NCBI GenBank assembly: GCA_027365525.1
Contig: DAHXMJ010000035.1
Coordinates: 1 to 45,707 of the forward strand
Origin: Acidithiobacillus sp.
GTDB lineage: Bacteria; Pseudomonadota; Gammaproteobacteria; Acidithiobacillales; Acidithiobacillaceae
DNA length: 45,707 bases
Direction: 5' to 3'
Part shown: positions 15,639 to 24,379 of the stretch, in pieces
How the letters are laid out: every line of letters starts with the position of its first letter
Numbering within the stretch: position 1 is the first letter of the stretch
Made by a program: the position numbers and the translations under genes
The notes under the pieces: generated by a model
Seen by the model: only the letters and a program-made list of their open reading frames with translations
Databases searched by the model: none
What the model was told of the DNA's origin: nothing

Positions 15639-16502
15639 CGCGGCCAGCACGATCTTCTCGCGCTCGACCTTCTTCTCCAACCGCCGCACCTGCTCGGCCA
15701 GCGAGCGCAGGAAGAACAGCAGCCACGGCTGCCAGTTGGGCGTGTCGGTTCGGATCGTTCCCTGCGTCTGCCGCAGCGCCAGATAGTAGGCTTCCTTGTT
15801 CGCCTCGACCACGCTTTCCAGCGAACTGTACGGGACGTAGGCGTATCCGGCCTGAAGCAGCAACAGGGTCGTCAGCACGCGGCTCAACCGCCCGTTGCCG
15901 TCTTGGAACGGGTGGATTTCGAGGAATACGACGACGAAGATGCCGACGATCAGCAGCGGGTGCAGCACAGTCTTTTCGCGCTCGTCGGTGACCCACTGCA
16001 CCAGTTCCGCCATCAGGTGTGGCGTGTCGAACGGCGTAGCCGTCTCGAACACGATGCCGATCTGCACGCCGTTCTCGTCGAAGGCCGCGATGCTGTTGGA
16101 GCCAATCTTGTAGTTGCCCCGGTGCCGTTCGTCCTTCTGGCTGTATTGCAGCAGGATTTGGTGGAACTGCTTGATATGGTTCTCATTGAACGGGATGTCC
16201 TCCCACGCTCGGAACATCAAGTCCACCAGTTCGGCGTACCCGGCGACTTCCTGCTCGTCGCGTGTCTCGAACTTCTTGATGGCGAGGTTGGACAGCAGCC
16301 GCTCGACCTCCCGGTCGGTGAGCTTGCTGCCTTCGATGCGGGTGGACGAGCCGATGCTCTCGATGGTGGCCACGCGCCGCAGGGCCGACAGGCGGTCGGG
16401 CGCGAGCGCGCCCAGAGCGCGCCACGCACCCTTGAACTCGTCGATCCGGGCAATCAGGCCCAAGACCTCTGGCGTGATCTGGAGGGTGTCGGTTCGGAAC
16501 AT
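15453..16502 (-). CDS. Fic family protein with N-terminal inhibitory helix and C-terminal wHTH
   Basis: The product has 349 residues. The Fic motif HPFQDGNGRLSR (H197) is complete, so AMP transfer from ATP to target hydroxyls is expected. Upstream lies S53-TRI-E57-G58, the [S/T]xxxE[G/N] motif of class II Fic proteins; its Glu blocks the ATP gamma-phosphate and keeps the enzyme auto-inhibited. The C-terminus (ITMAEAIKLTGASRNTLKQH) is a winged helix, as in many Fic/DUF4172-like regulators. No antitoxin gene is next to it, which fits self-inhibition. It lies in a foreign-looking stretch next to a tRNA gene. Confidence 0.92.
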   Translation of the reverse strand: MFRTDTLQITPEVLGLIARIDEFKGAWRALGALAPDRLSALRRVATIESIGSSTRIEGSKLTDREVERLLSNLAIKKFETRDEQEVAGYAELVDLMFRAWEDIPFNENHIKQFHQILLQYSQKDERHRGNYKIGSNSIAAFDENGVQIGIVFETATPFDTPHLMAELVQWVTDEREKTVLHPLLIVGIFVVVFLEIHPFQDGNGRLSRVLTTLLLLQAGYAYVPYSSLESVVEANKEAYYLALRQTQGTIRTDTPNWQPWLLFFLRSLAEQVRRLEKKVEREKIVLAALPALSLQIVEFAREHGRITMAEAIKLTGASRNTLKQHFRDLIERKHLEQHGSGRGVWYGMK

Positions 16503-16684
16503 GAACCAATAATACGCCCATTTACACCCATTTATCCAGCGAGTCAGAATTGGGTGAAAATGGGCGTAGAAATGGAGTAGCGCCCTCGCCAGCTATGGCC
16601 GCGCACCGCAATGCGCCGCAGCCTGATCCGCTGAGTGGAGTTACTCGACTGACCAACTGGGCGATCAGCCGATAAGCGGTCGCT

Positions 16685-16763
16685 AGATCGCCTGCGCGGC
16701 GGCGGTTCGGAGCGGTAGCGTTAGGGGGTAACGCTACGGTCAGGTCGCCTGCACGGTGGCGGT
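16685..16763. repeat. Imperfect 22-bp direct repeats
   Basis: AGATCGCCTGCGCGGCGGCG-GT (16685-16706) and AGGTCGCCTGCACGGTGGCG-GT (16742-16763) match at 19 of 22 positions. They flank the inverted repeat at 16715-16737. The arrangement, repeat-hairpin-repeat, is unusual for ordinary intergenic DNA. Confidence 0.6.
16715..16737. repeat. Perfect 9-bp inverted repeat
   Basis: GTAGCGTTA, loop GGGGG, TAACGCTAC. It lies between the two 22-bp direct repeats. There is no T-run, so a terminator is unlikely; a recombination or protein-binding site is possible. Confidence 0.6.
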
Positions 16764-16769
16764 GAGGTG

Positions 16770-16800
16770 AGAGTTATGAGTATCTATAACCCATAACTCT
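16770..16800. repeat. Perfect 9-bp inverted repeat with AT-rich centre
   Basis: AGAGTTATG, 13-base centre, CATAACTCT. The centre contains ATAAC, which repeats part of the arm, so alternative pairings exist. It is adjacent to the repeat block at 16685-16763. Confidence 0.6.
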
Positions 16801-16948
16801 CGGGCAGGAGGTTGCAGTGGGTGGCAAACCCATCAGATATGGGCGTTACGCCGTAACGACAATTAGCCGCCGGCATCGACACCAGATCGGCCTCATGGAC
16901 AACATGTGGACGCAGACAGATGGGTGTCCATAGAGGGTTATTTTGGTC

Positions 16949-16974
16949 AAAAAAAGACCACCTCTGATGGGTGG
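16949..16974 (-). terminator. Intrinsic terminator of tRNA-Ala
   Basis: Reading the minus strand: CCACC, 7-base loop, GGTGG, then TCTTTTTTT. It lies about 40 bases after the CCA end of the tRNA and has the right direction. Confidence 0.8.
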
Positions 16975-17012
16975 CATTTTCGTTTTAACTTATTGTATTT
17001 GCTGATATTATT

Positions 17013-17088
<76 letters not shown>

Positions 17089-17149
17089 ATTAGCGCAGGA
17101 GGATAGTGCCCCCCATCCGAAAAAGCAAGCCGCGCCGTACGCTGGCCGG

Positions 17150-18154
17150 TCAGTCCGGGCGCCGTCCAACAACCACCACGTCGCTGCCTACCGGATGGAG
17201 TTCGCTGCGGAATCCGGAGGCTTCCAGCGCCGCCGAAATTTCAGACGGCTGCAGGAAATGGTTGCCCTGCACATGTTCCGTGACATTCTGGAAAGCCATT
17301 CCCCGATATTCCGGCTGCCGCAGGATCCCCGTATCCCCGGGCCAGGCAGGCTCCCAGATGACTACCGCCCCACCGGGATTGAGTTCCCTGTATAGCCGGT
17401 CAAAAAGCGCTCCCCGGAGCTCCCAGACATGGTGCAGGGCACGGTTCATGGCGATGAGGTCAGCGGAGCGTGGCATGCGGAAGTGGTGAATATCGCCCTC
17501 GGCAAACTGGAGCCTCCCGGACAGCCCTTCAGCCTCTGCCTTCGCGGCTGCCTGTCGGATGTTTTCGGAAAAACCGTCCAGACCGAGGCCATACAGGTGG
17601 CGGCAGTGCCCGAGCAGGGCGCGGAGATACCAGCCATTTCCGCAGCCGAGGTCGACCACCAGCCCGGATTTTTCATTTATTTCCTGAAAAATTTCGACCC
17701 GGGGCAGTATTTCCTTCTCGAAGGTTCTGCGGAAATTCAGCTCCAGCATGGCACCAAACCAGGGAAGAATCGTTTCTCTCTCGGCCAGTACCTTCTCGCC
17801 CGGTCTCTCCCCTGTTCGCATGAGGCCTGCGGCACGTTCCGCCATATGGGCAGACAGCATTGCCCCGACCGCAATGGCCATGCGGCTGTCTTCCGCTTCC
17901 GGCCGCATCGCAGCGCCATCTTCGCTCAGAACAAATTGCGCTCCGTCCCGCTCCAGCCACCCAAAGGCGTAAGCAGCATCACACCAGCGCTCCAGGTAAC
18001 CACGATCCATGCCGCTCTCCCGGGCAAGGTGGTCCACATCCGCCTGCTGCAGGCGGTGCAGGGCAGAAAACAGCCCGTTTACCACCCCGATAAAAGCAAT
18101 ATTAAGGGACATCGCCCCCTGGGCGGTTCTGCGAAGATCTTCTACCGGTATCAA
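17150..18154 (-). CDS. SAM-dependent methyltransferase with N-terminal wHTH/dimerisation domain
   Basis: The product has 334 residues. The N-terminal 90 residues (NIAFIGVVNGLFSALHRLQQ, then DHLARESGMDRGYLERWCDA) form the winged-helix-like dimerisation domain seen in O-methyltransferases. The catalytic domain has motif I GLVVDLGCGNGWYLRALLGH, an acidic loop (LGLDGF) that should bind the SAM ribose, and FAEGDIHHFRMP. It is a class I methyltransferase for a small molecule; substrate unknown. It follows the TSUP permease gene by nine bases on the same strand, so the two probably share an mRNA. Confidence 0.8.
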   Translation of the reverse strand: MIPVEDLRRTAQGAMSLNIAFIGVVNGLFSALHRLQQADVDHLARESGMDRGYLERWCDAAYAFGWLERDGAQFVLSEDGAAMRPEAEDSRMAIAVGAMLSAHMAERAAGLMRTGERPGEKVLAERETILPWFGAMLELNFRRTFEKEILPRVEIFQEINEKSGLVVDLGCGNGWYLRALLGHCRHLYGLGLDGFSENIRQAAAKAEAEGLSGRLQFAEGDIHHFRMPRSADLIAMNRALHHVWELRGALFDRLYRELNPGGAVVIWEPAWPGDTGILRQPEYRGMAFQNVTEHVQGNHFLQPSEISAALEASGFRSELHPVGSDVVVVGRRPD

Positions 18155-18163
18155 GACAGCCTC

Positions 18164-18925
18164 CTAGATCAGATACTTGATTCCCACTCCCGCCAGCAGG
18201 GCCAGAGTCGCGAGCATGAACCCCCGCTGCGGGATACGCAAATGGAGATGGTTTCCCGTCCAAAGGCTTACGAGCACGGGAGGGACAAGCATCAGAAAAC
18301 CCACGGCCAGAGACACGTTCATCAGCGCGAGATAGACATAGACAACAAGCCTCAGGACGTTGTCGGTAAGGGCCACTCCCTGAAAGGTGGCGCGGAATGC
18401 CCTTTTGTCCAGATGCCGCATCTGGAGATACGCAACAACAGGCGGCCCACCACCGCCATAGAGACTGCCGATCACTCCGCCAAAGGCGCCAAGCGGCAGG
18501 CCCCAGCGAAGGGAAATTCGGGGTAGCCGTTCCGGTTTCAGCAGCAGTGCATAGAGGGTATAGGCCAGGATAAACAGCCCGAGAAACCGGGTGAGGCTCT
18601 GGGCGTTACTGTCCGCCAGAATGTACGACCCCACCAGGAGCCCGAGAAAGCTTCCTGGAACCAGCCAGCGCAGCTCCGGCCAGCGGATTTCGTGAAAATC
18701 GTAGGCTCCCAGAAGCACAGAGCCGAGGAGATCCAGAAGGAGCACCACTGGGACTACTTCCTTGATCGGAAAAAACAGGGTAAGCAGGGCGACCGAAATC
18801 AGGCCGGAGCCAAATCCGATTACGCCACGGACATAGAAGGCCACAAACACGATAATGGCCGCGGTTGCCCAGAGAATGGGCTCATGCCAGAGGGTCTGAA
18901 AGGACAGGGAAGACTGGGAAAACAT
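18164..18925 (-). CDS. TSUP family permease (TauE/SafE)
   Basis: The product has 253 residues from the ATG at 18925 (the frame stays open further upstream without a ribosome site). It has about 8 membrane helices arranged as two repeats. The first has FVAFYVRGVIGFGSGLISVA and the second LPLGAFGGVIGSLYGGGGPP, the glycine-rich signature of the family. TSUP proteins move small anions, notably sulfite, sulfonates or thiosulfate-type compounds. In a sulfur-oxidising host sulfite export is attractive, but the substrate is inferred. It is the first gene of a likely pair with the methyltransferase. Confidence 0.85.
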   Translation of the reverse strand: MFSQSSLSFQTLWHEPILWATAAIIVFVAFYVRGVIGFGSGLISVALLTLFFPIKEVVPVVLLLDLLGSVLLGAYDFHEIRWPELRWLVPGSFLGLLVGSYILADSNAQSLTRFLGLFILAYTLYALLLKPERLPRISLRWGLPLGAFGGVIGSLYGGGGPPVVAYLQMRHLDKRAFRATFQGVALTDNVLRLVVYVYLALMNVSLAVGFLMLVPPVLVSLWTGNHLHLRIPQRGFMLATLALLAGVGIKYLI

Positions 18926-19054
18926 ACCGGGCAGTCTATATCTTTTCCTGTTCCACCGGCTAGGCGGCCGGGAGAAAAATTCTGCCCGCAAGCTAGGCAA
19001 AACCGCAAAAAGTGCCTAATATCGCAAAGACCGACTTCACAGGTGGGGATGGAC

Positions 19055-19990
19055 ATGCACCGAACCGTTACCAGCGCCTGCTCCACCAGGTACCGGGGGC
19101 CAGTTCTGCATTTCCTGCGCGTTTCCCTGTCGCTGCTGCTGCTCCTTGCCGGATTTGTGGTCGCCAGGGCCGGGACATCGAGCAGTCTCCCCCCCATCCA
19201 GGCGCGGGCCTATATCCTGGTCAATGCCAGCACAGGCCAGATCCTTGCGGCACACCACGCCTACCAGCCCTATGCCATCGCCAGCATTACCAAGCTGATG
19301 ACGCTATACCTGCTGTTTCAGGATATCCAGGCAGGGCACCTGCGGCTGGACCAGGCCTTTACCCCCTGCCCGGCCGCGCTGCGTACGGGCGGGTCTTCCA
19401 TGTTTCTGAGGGCGGGCCAGCGGTTCACGGTCGCCCAGATGATCCTGGGAATGACCGTCCCCTCCGGCAACGATGCCGCAGTCGAGGCAGCCCATCTGGT
19501 AGCCGGCTCCGTTCCGGCCTTCGTCGCCCGGATGAACCACACGGCCCACCAGCTTGGCATGATGTCCACCCTCTTCCATGACCCGGACGGCCTGCCCCAC
19601 CCGAACAACATGGCCAGTCCCTATGACGTTGCCCTGCTCACCCGCGCCATCATCCAGCGGTTCCCGCGGTTCATGTCTTTTTTCCGGCACGCGCATTTCA
19701 CCTACGCCGGGATTACCAGTCCCAATCCAAATCTTCTCGTGGGGCGGGTACCTTTTATCACTGGCATGAAAAGCGGCTATACCGATGCGGCCGGACACTG
19801 TCTGGTTGCATCCGGAACCCAGAACGGAATCAGTCTCATTGCTGTCGTACTGGGGGTTCCCTCCTTTACAGACGAGCGCCGGGGTTTCTGGAAAGCCTCC
19901 TGGCAGAGCCTGAAACTGCTGGACTGGGGCTTTGCCCGCACACTCTGGCTGCCAACCCTCCCCCATCTGGAAGAAACTTCCGCCCACTGA
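19055..19990 (+). CDS. dacC: D-alanyl-D-alanine carboxypeptidase (PBP5/6 type, short)
   Basis: The product has 311 residues from the ATG at 19055, with AGGTGG eight bases upstream; an ATG six bases earlier is too close to that site. The signal sequence (FLRVSLSLLLLLAGFVVARA) is followed by the S11 peptidase domain. Active-site motifs are S77-ITK80, S137-G-N139 and K239-S-G241. It trims the terminal D-Ala of peptidoglycan pentapeptides in the periplasm. It ends soon after the catalytic domain and lacks the C-terminal beta domain and membrane-anchoring helix of E. coli PBP5, as in PBP7-like members, so it may be soluble. Confidence 0.88.
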   Translation: MHRTVTSACSTRYRGPVLHFLRVSLSLLLLLAGFVVARAGTSSSLPPIQARAYILVNASTGQILAAHHAYQPYAIASITKLMTLYLLFQDIQAGHLRLDQAFTPCPAALRTGGSSMFLRAGQRFTVAQMILGMTVPSGNDAAVEAAHLVAGSVPAFVARMNHTAHQLGMMSTLFHDPDGLPHPNNMASPYDVALLTRAIIQRFPRFMSFFRHAHFTYAGITSPNPNLLVGRVPFITGMKSGYTDAAGHCLVASGTQNGISLIAVVLGVPSFTDERRGFWKASWQSLKLLDWGFARTLWLPTLPHLEETSAH

Positions 19991-20003
19991 ATAGGGCTTC
20001 CGC

Positions 20004-21515
20004 CTAGTGACCGGAATTCCTGTCTGCGGAACGCCGAAACAGGAACACCAGCGGAATCAGGGCGAGAAATCCGTAGAACACCAGGTTGAAGGCGTCCAGC
20101 ATCCCCCGCATTCCCGACTGTGACAGCAGGACCCCCCTGCCGAGCATGTGCCAGAAAACTGGCCCCTGGGCGGTACCCAGGATCTCCATATAGTGGGACA
20201 GGGCCGGCGAAAAGGGGTTGACGTGTCCTCCCATCTGGTTCCACGCTACCTGCTGTTCCTGGGTCATCACCGTCGATACTATGGCGATACCGATCCCTCC
20301 TCCCAGGGTACACATCAGGTTGAAAATCCCCGCCCCCTCCGCCTGCCCAGATTTTCCAATGGTTGAAAAAGCCAGGGTAAACAGTGGGATGCTGACCAGC
20401 CCGAGACCAATTCCGCGAAGAAGGGAGGGCCAGACAATCCATTCCACGCTGATGTTCAGGCTGTACAGGGTGGTATACCAGGTCCCGATTCCGCCAAAAA
20501 AAATCCCCAGAAGAACGATATCCCGGGGATTTACGTTTCGCCCGAGAAGCTTTCCGGCCAGCATCATGGCGGCCATGGCTCCCAGCCCCTGGGGAGCCAT
20601 GGCCAGTCCAGTGGTAAACGCCTCGTATTTCATCAGGTTTTCCAGCATGATGGGCAAAATCACCATGACACCAAAAAGAGAAAGGCCAAAAACGGCAATT
20701 CCCGCACTTCCAATGGCCAGATTGCGGTCCCGGAGAAGGCGCAGGTCCACCACCGGGTAGGAAATGGCCAGGGAGCGCCACAGGAAAAAAACCAGGCCAA
20801 GGCCCGACACCAGGCTCAGAAGAATGATGGTCTGGGAACTGAACCAGTTGTCCTGGTTGCCGAGGCTCAGAACCGCCTGCAGCCCCCCGAGACCGGCGGC
20901 CATCAGTCCGAATCCCAGCCAGTCTACACGGCGGGGATGGTCACTGCGCCCCACATCTGGAACCGCCTGCATCAGCAGAAAGGCGAGAATTCCAAAAGGA
21001 ATGTTGACATAAAATACCCAGCGCCAGCTGAGGGTGTCAGTAAGATATCCGCCAAGCGTGGGGCCCAGGATAGGGCCCAGCATGATGCCCATCCCCAGTA
21101 TGGCCATCGCCTGGCCGCGTTTCTCCGGGGGATAGGCCCCAAGCATGATGGTCTGTCCCACCGGAGCCAGGGCGGCCCCGAATACTCCCTGCAGCAGCCG
21201 CCAGAACACGATTTCGGCAAGACGCTGGGACTGCCCGCAGAGTACCGAGGCCGCCACGAATCCCACGACGCTCCAGACCATCACGGTGCGCTGGCCATAG
21301 CGTTCCACGAGCAGCCCCGTCAGCGGAAGAATGATCACATTGGCGACCATATAGCTGGTCAGCACCCAGGTAATCTGGTCGCTGTTGGCCTGGAGGGAAC
21401 CCTGCATATAGGTGAGCGCCACATTGACGATGGTCAGGTCGAGCACCTGCATGACCACAGCCAGCATGACCGCGACCGTAATGGCGAGGGTAGAGCCATT
21501 TTCCGTATTCGTCAT
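20004..21515 (-). CDS. DHA2 family MFS multidrug transporter (EmrB/QacA-like)
   Basis: The product has 503 residues and 14 predicted membrane helices. The N-terminus is VMLAVVMQVLDLTIVNVALT, with motif A GLLVERYGQRTVMVWS, motif C MGIMLGPILGPTLGGYL and the paired proton-relay region DITIVNVALTY-like D1. It exports lipophilic drugs or dyes in exchange for protons. It is a full-length paralogue of the broken transporter at 10873-12403, with many identical segments. No HlyD-type membrane-fusion partner is adjacent, unlike emrAB. It converges with dacC, 13 bases apart. Confidence 0.9.
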   Translation of the reverse strand: MTNTENGSTLAITVAVMLAVVMQVLDLTIVNVALTYMQGSLQANSDQITWVLTSYMVANVIILPLTGLLVERYGQRTVMVWSVVGFVAASVLCGQSQRLAEIVFWRLLQGVFGAALAPVGQTIMLGAYPPEKRGQAMAILGMGIMLGPILGPTLGGYLTDTLSWRWVFYVNIPFGILAFLLMQAVPDVGRSDHPRRVDWLGFGLMAAGLGGLQAVLSLGNQDNWFSSQTIILLSLVSGLGLVFFLWRSLAISYPVVDLRLLRDRNLAIGSAGIAVFGLSLFGVMVILPIMLENLMKYEAFTTGLAMAPQGLGAMAAMMLAGKLLGRNVNPRDIVLLGIFFGGIGTWYTTLYSLNISVEWIVWPSLLRGIGLGLVSIPLFTLAFSTIGKSGQAEGAGIFNLMCTLGGGIGIAIVSTVMTQEQQVAWNQMGGHVNPFSPALSHYMEILGTAQGPVFWHMLGRGVLLSQSGMRGMLDAFNLVFYGFLALIPLVFLFRRSADRNSGH

Positions 21516-21549
21516 TGCCCCGTCTCCGTCAGCTCAGGCCGAGTCTACT

Positions 21550-21561
21550 GACCGGCCGGTC
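21550..21561. promoter_or_regulatory. 12-bp palindrome upstream of the DHA2 gene
   Basis: GACCGGCCGGTC, 35 bases before the transporter ATG. TetR-family operators for efflux pumps often have this ACCGG-CCGGT form. No regulator gene is adjacent, so a trans-acting repressor would be needed. Confidence 0.4.
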
Positions 21562-21605
21562 GGCACGCAACCGGAGTGGAGTGCGTAATGCCCAGGAATC
21601 CGGGT

Positions 21606-22400
21606 CTAGCCCACCTTTTCGCCAGAAAGGAGATCGTGGCGGGAACACTCCAGTCCCTGCACTTCGGCATCCGCCAGCCAGCGCCACTCTCCCGGACGGA
21701 GTCCACCAAGCAGCAGGGGGCCAATGGCCACACGGACCAGCCGCAGGACTTCACTCTGCTGCAGGGCCACAAGCCGCCGTATCTGGCGGTTACGTCCCTC
21801 GCGAAGAACAAATTCGAGCCATTGGGTACGCCCACCGCAGCGGAGCTCACGGATATCCATGGGCAGACAGCAGCGGCCGTCCAGAGCAGGGCCTGCGGCG
21901 AGGGCTGAGCGCGCCTCCGGCAGGAGTGGTGGACTCACCTGGACGTGATAGGTTTTGGAAACCTGGCCACCAGGCCCCAGAATCCGGCCAGCCCAGAGCG
22001 GGTCGTTGGCCAGCAGCAGAAGCCCGCTGCTGGCCTGGTCCAGCCGGCCCACCGGGAAAAGCCAGGGTTCCGGGGGAACCAGGTCATAGACCGTTTTCCG
22101 GTCTCCGGTGTCCTGCCGCGTGACCAGGTATCCCCGTGGCTTGTTCAGCATCAGGACCCGCCGTGCCACGGGCCCTACTACCCGGCCATCCACCTCGACC
22201 CGGATCCCCTGCAGGGGATGGCGACGGTCCGGATCAGGCTCCACCCGTCCATCCACGCGGACACGCCCGGACCGGATCCAGGTTTCGGCCACCGTCCGGG
22301 AGCAGATGCCCCATTTGGACAGGATGCGGGCGAGTCCATACAACGGTGGGACAGCCGCATTCGGCCGTTTTTTTGCCTTGGGGTCACTCTGCCTGTTCAT
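21606..22400 (-). CDS. Pseudouridine synthase, RsuA/RluB family
   Basis: The product has 264 residues from the ATG at 22400. An N-terminal S4 RNA-binding domain (LYGLARILSKWGICSRTVAE, then WIRSGRVRVDGRV) is followed by the catalytic domain. The latter has VLMLNKPRGYLVTRQD and VGRLDQASSGLLLLANDPLW; the Asp in GRLD is the catalytic residue. The end has VLREGRNRQIRRL, the family's C-terminal signature. It makes pseudouridine in rRNA; the target (16S or 23S) cannot be fixed from sequence alone. A Lys-rich tail precedes the S4 domain. Confidence 0.88.
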   Translation of the reverse strand: MNRQSDPKAKKRPNAAVPPLYGLARILSKWGICSRTVAETWIRSGRVRVDGRVEPDPDRRHPLQGIRVEVDGRVVGPVARRVLMLNKPRGYLVTRQDTGDRKTVYDLVPPEPWLFPVGRLDQASSGLLLLANDPLWAGRILGPGGQVSKTYHVQVSPPLLPEARSALAAGPALDGRCCLPMDIRELRCGGRTQWLEFVLREGRNRQIRRLVALQQSEVLRLVRVAIGPLLLGGLRPGEWRWLADAEVQGLECSRHDLLSGEKVG

Positions 22401-22565
22401 CCAGGGTACCAGGAGCCGGGCATGTCCCAGGAAACCCTGCACGAGCCGGCTGGAAAAGCCGGTCTCCGCACCCCGGACATCCACCGCGCACCTGCTTGTC
22501 CCATGGAAAAATTCAGGGCCGCAGGCTGGACCGGAAGCTGCAAAAATGTCTTTTCAGGGAGGCCA

Positions 22566-23798
22566 TCACAGGCCATGCGTGGAATCCATGGGCAGGGACT
22601 GGAACGCCCGGGCATTCCCATTCCCCGGCCCTTTTCCGGAATCCTCCGGCAGAAACCGCAGGCAGAGTTCGTTATGCCAGTTGAGCCCCATGGGCGTGGG
22701 GCGCCAGCTCCTGCCTTCCCTCCTCAGCAGGCCCTGCTTTTCTGCCTGCCGGAGCTTTCCCTCCACCTCCAGGAATGGCAGGCCGGTGCGGAGCTCAAAG
22801 AGCTCCGCATCAAACCCGTGCTTCAGCCGCAGGACATTGAGAAAAAACTCGAAAGGGCGGTCTTCCGGACGTACCCAGTGGCCATCAGCCGGGCTGCCGC
22901 ACTTGTCCAGGGCGGAATCCATGTAGGTTTCCGGCCGGGAGGTTTTTCGGCTGCGCCAGATGCCCTGTCCGGGTACGGTGAGCTTTCCGTGTGCTCCAGC
23001 CCCGATCCCCAGGTAATCCCCATATTTCCAGTAGTTCCGGTTGTGCCAGCACGTCTGGCCCGGACGGGCATGGGCTGAAATTTCATAGCGCTCCAGTCCC
23101 CCCGTTTCCAGCGTCGACCGCAGCATCTCTTCCATCTCCGCCGCACGGTCCACATCGGGCAGTCCGGCAGGAGGATGGCTCCCAAAGGGGGTCCCCGGTT
23201 CCAGGGTGAGCTGGTACAGGGAAACATGGGGAGGGGCATAGGCAAGCGCTTCCCGGACATCTTCCAGGGCGTCGTCTGCCGTCTGTCCGGGGAGGGCAAA
23301 AATCAGGTCCATGTTCCAGCTCTGGAATCCCGCACGCAGCAGCGACTCAATGGCCCTGCGCGCCGCCTGGCCATCGTGGACCCGTCCGAGACGCTGGAGA
23401 AAACTGTCCTGGAAAGACTGTACGCCGAGGGAAAGCCGGGTAACTCCAGCGTCCCGGAACCCCTGGAACGCTCCAGCCCCAACAGCCCCAGGATTGGCTT
23501 CCAGGGTGATTTCTGCCCCCGGTACCAGACGCAGGCGCGACCGCACTCCGGATAGAAGCACGTCGATGGCTCCAGCGGGGAACAGGCTTGGGGTTCCCCC
23601 GCCGAGAAACACGCTGTTCACTGGCCGCCCCCAGACCATGGGGAGTTCCCGCTCGAGATCGGCCAGCAGCGCTTCCACGTAGCGGCCGGCCGGAAAGGTA
23701 TCGGCGGCATGGGAATTGAAATCGCAGTATGGGCACTTCGCCCTGCACCAGGGAAGATGCACATACAGCGAAAGGGGGGGTAAACTTAAACTGGCCAT
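22566..23798 (-). CDS. hemW: Radical SAM heme chaperone HemW
   Basis: The product has 410 residues. The [4Fe-4S] motif is C18-RAK-C22-PY-C25 within LYVHLPWCRAKCPYCDFNSH. Downstream are VNSVFLGGGTPSLFPAGAI, RLSLGVQSFQDSFLQRLGR and MDLIFALPGQTADDALEDV, all standard for HemW/HemN. It lacks the extra N-terminal cysteine pattern of true HemN, so it should load heme into proteins rather than oxidise coproporphyrinogen. The C-terminal HemN_C domain ends with LNWHNELCLRFLP. Its start lies only 20 bases from the divergent LON-domain gene. Confidence 0.9.
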   Translation of the reverse strand: MASLSLPPLSLYVHLPWCRAKCPYCDFNSHAADTFPAGRYVEALLADLERELPMVWGRPVNSVFLGGGTPSLFPAGAIDVLLSGVRSRLRLVPGAEITLEANPGAVGAGAFQGFRDAGVTRLSLGVQSFQDSFLQRLGRVHDGQAARRAIESLLRAGFQSWNMDLIFALPGQTADDALEDVREALAYAPPHVSLYQLTLEPGTPFGSHPPAGLPDVDRAAEMEEMLRSTLETGGLERYEISAHARPGQTCWHNRNYWKYGDYLGIGAGAHGKLTVPGQGIWRSRKTSRPETYMDSALDKCGSPADGHWVRPEDRPFEFFLNVLRLKHGFDAELFELRTGLPFLEVEGKLRQAEKQGLLRREGRSWRPTPMGLNWHNELCLRFLPEDSGKGPGNGNARAFQSLPMDSTHGL

Positions 23799-23818
23799 AC
23801 CGGACAGGGGTGAAAATC

Positions 23819-24379
23819 ATGGATCATGATAGCACGCAAACGGACTGGACAGACCTGTTCCTGCTGGGCACAGTCCTGTTTCCGGGTGCCCGCATGGCAC
23901 TCCGGGTTTTCGAACCCCGGTACCTCGACATGGTCAGCCGCAGTTTGCGCAGCCACCAGCCCTTCGCCATCTGTCTTCACCAGGCGGACGGGGAAAATGC
24001 ACCGGAGAAAGTGGCAACCCTGGCGAAAATCCGGGACTGGGGCTCCCAGAACGGGATGCTCTTCATCCAGGTTGAGGGTGGCAACCGCTGCAGCGTCGTG
24101 GAATGGCGGGAACGGGCCGGTATTGCCACCGCCCGCCTCTGCCCGTGGGAAGAAGAACCGCAGCTGCCCATGGAAACCAGACACGCGTGGATGAAACCCG
24201 TCCTTGCGGAACTGGCAGGAGACACCCCCGCTGGGAGTCTGGATGCTACCACGGCCGGCATGCTTCTCGCCCAGGCCCTGACGGTTCCTGTTGCCGAAAA
24301 GCTGAAACTCCTGCTCCTGCAGGACCCGCTGGAACGGCTCGACCATATCGCCCGGCTCCTCTGCCAGAGTGGTCAGTAG
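23819..24379 (+). CDS. LON substrate-binding (N-terminal) domain protein
   Basis: The product has 186 residues with AGGGGTG before the ATG. It is the LON-SB fold without a protease: LFLLGTVLFPGARMALRVFE, PRYLDMVSRSLRSHQPFAIC, ATLAKIRDWGSQNGMLFIQV, GGNRCSVVEW. Such free-standing domains are common in proteobacteria; they probably bind proteins or peptides, role unproven. It is divergent from hemW. Its last seven bases overlap the end of the convergent cNMP-binding gene. Confidence 0.88.
   Translation: MDHDSTQTDWTDLFLLGTVLFPGARMALRVFEPRYLDMVSRSLRSHQPFAICLHQADGENAPEKVATLAKIRDWGSQNGMLFIQVEGGNRCSVVEWRERAGIATARLCPWEEEPQLPMETRHAWMKPVLAELAGDTPAGSLDATTAGMLLAQALTVPVAEKLKLLLLQDPLERLDHIARLLCQSGQ

Larger units (their letters stand above)
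16503..17012. other. Repeat-rich non-coding region between fic and tRNA-Ala
   Basis: About 510 bases have no supported gene. They contain an imperfect 22-bp direct repeat, two perfect 9-bp inverted repeats, a short palindrome near 16843-16860 (TTACG-cc-GTAA type) and the tRNA terminator. The density of small structures beside the 3' end of a tRNA gene suggests the end of an integrated element. No copy of the tRNA 3' end was found on the other side, so no att pair can be shown. Confidence 0.5.

Noticed and set aside
16770-16800. Integron attC site
   Set aside because: GTTAT/ATAAC elements are suggestive but the core-site consensus (GTTRRRY with its partner at proper spacing) and a cassette gene or integrase are missing.
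16503-17012. CRISPR array
   Set aside because: Only two imperfect direct repeats with a single spacer-like gap and no cas genes.
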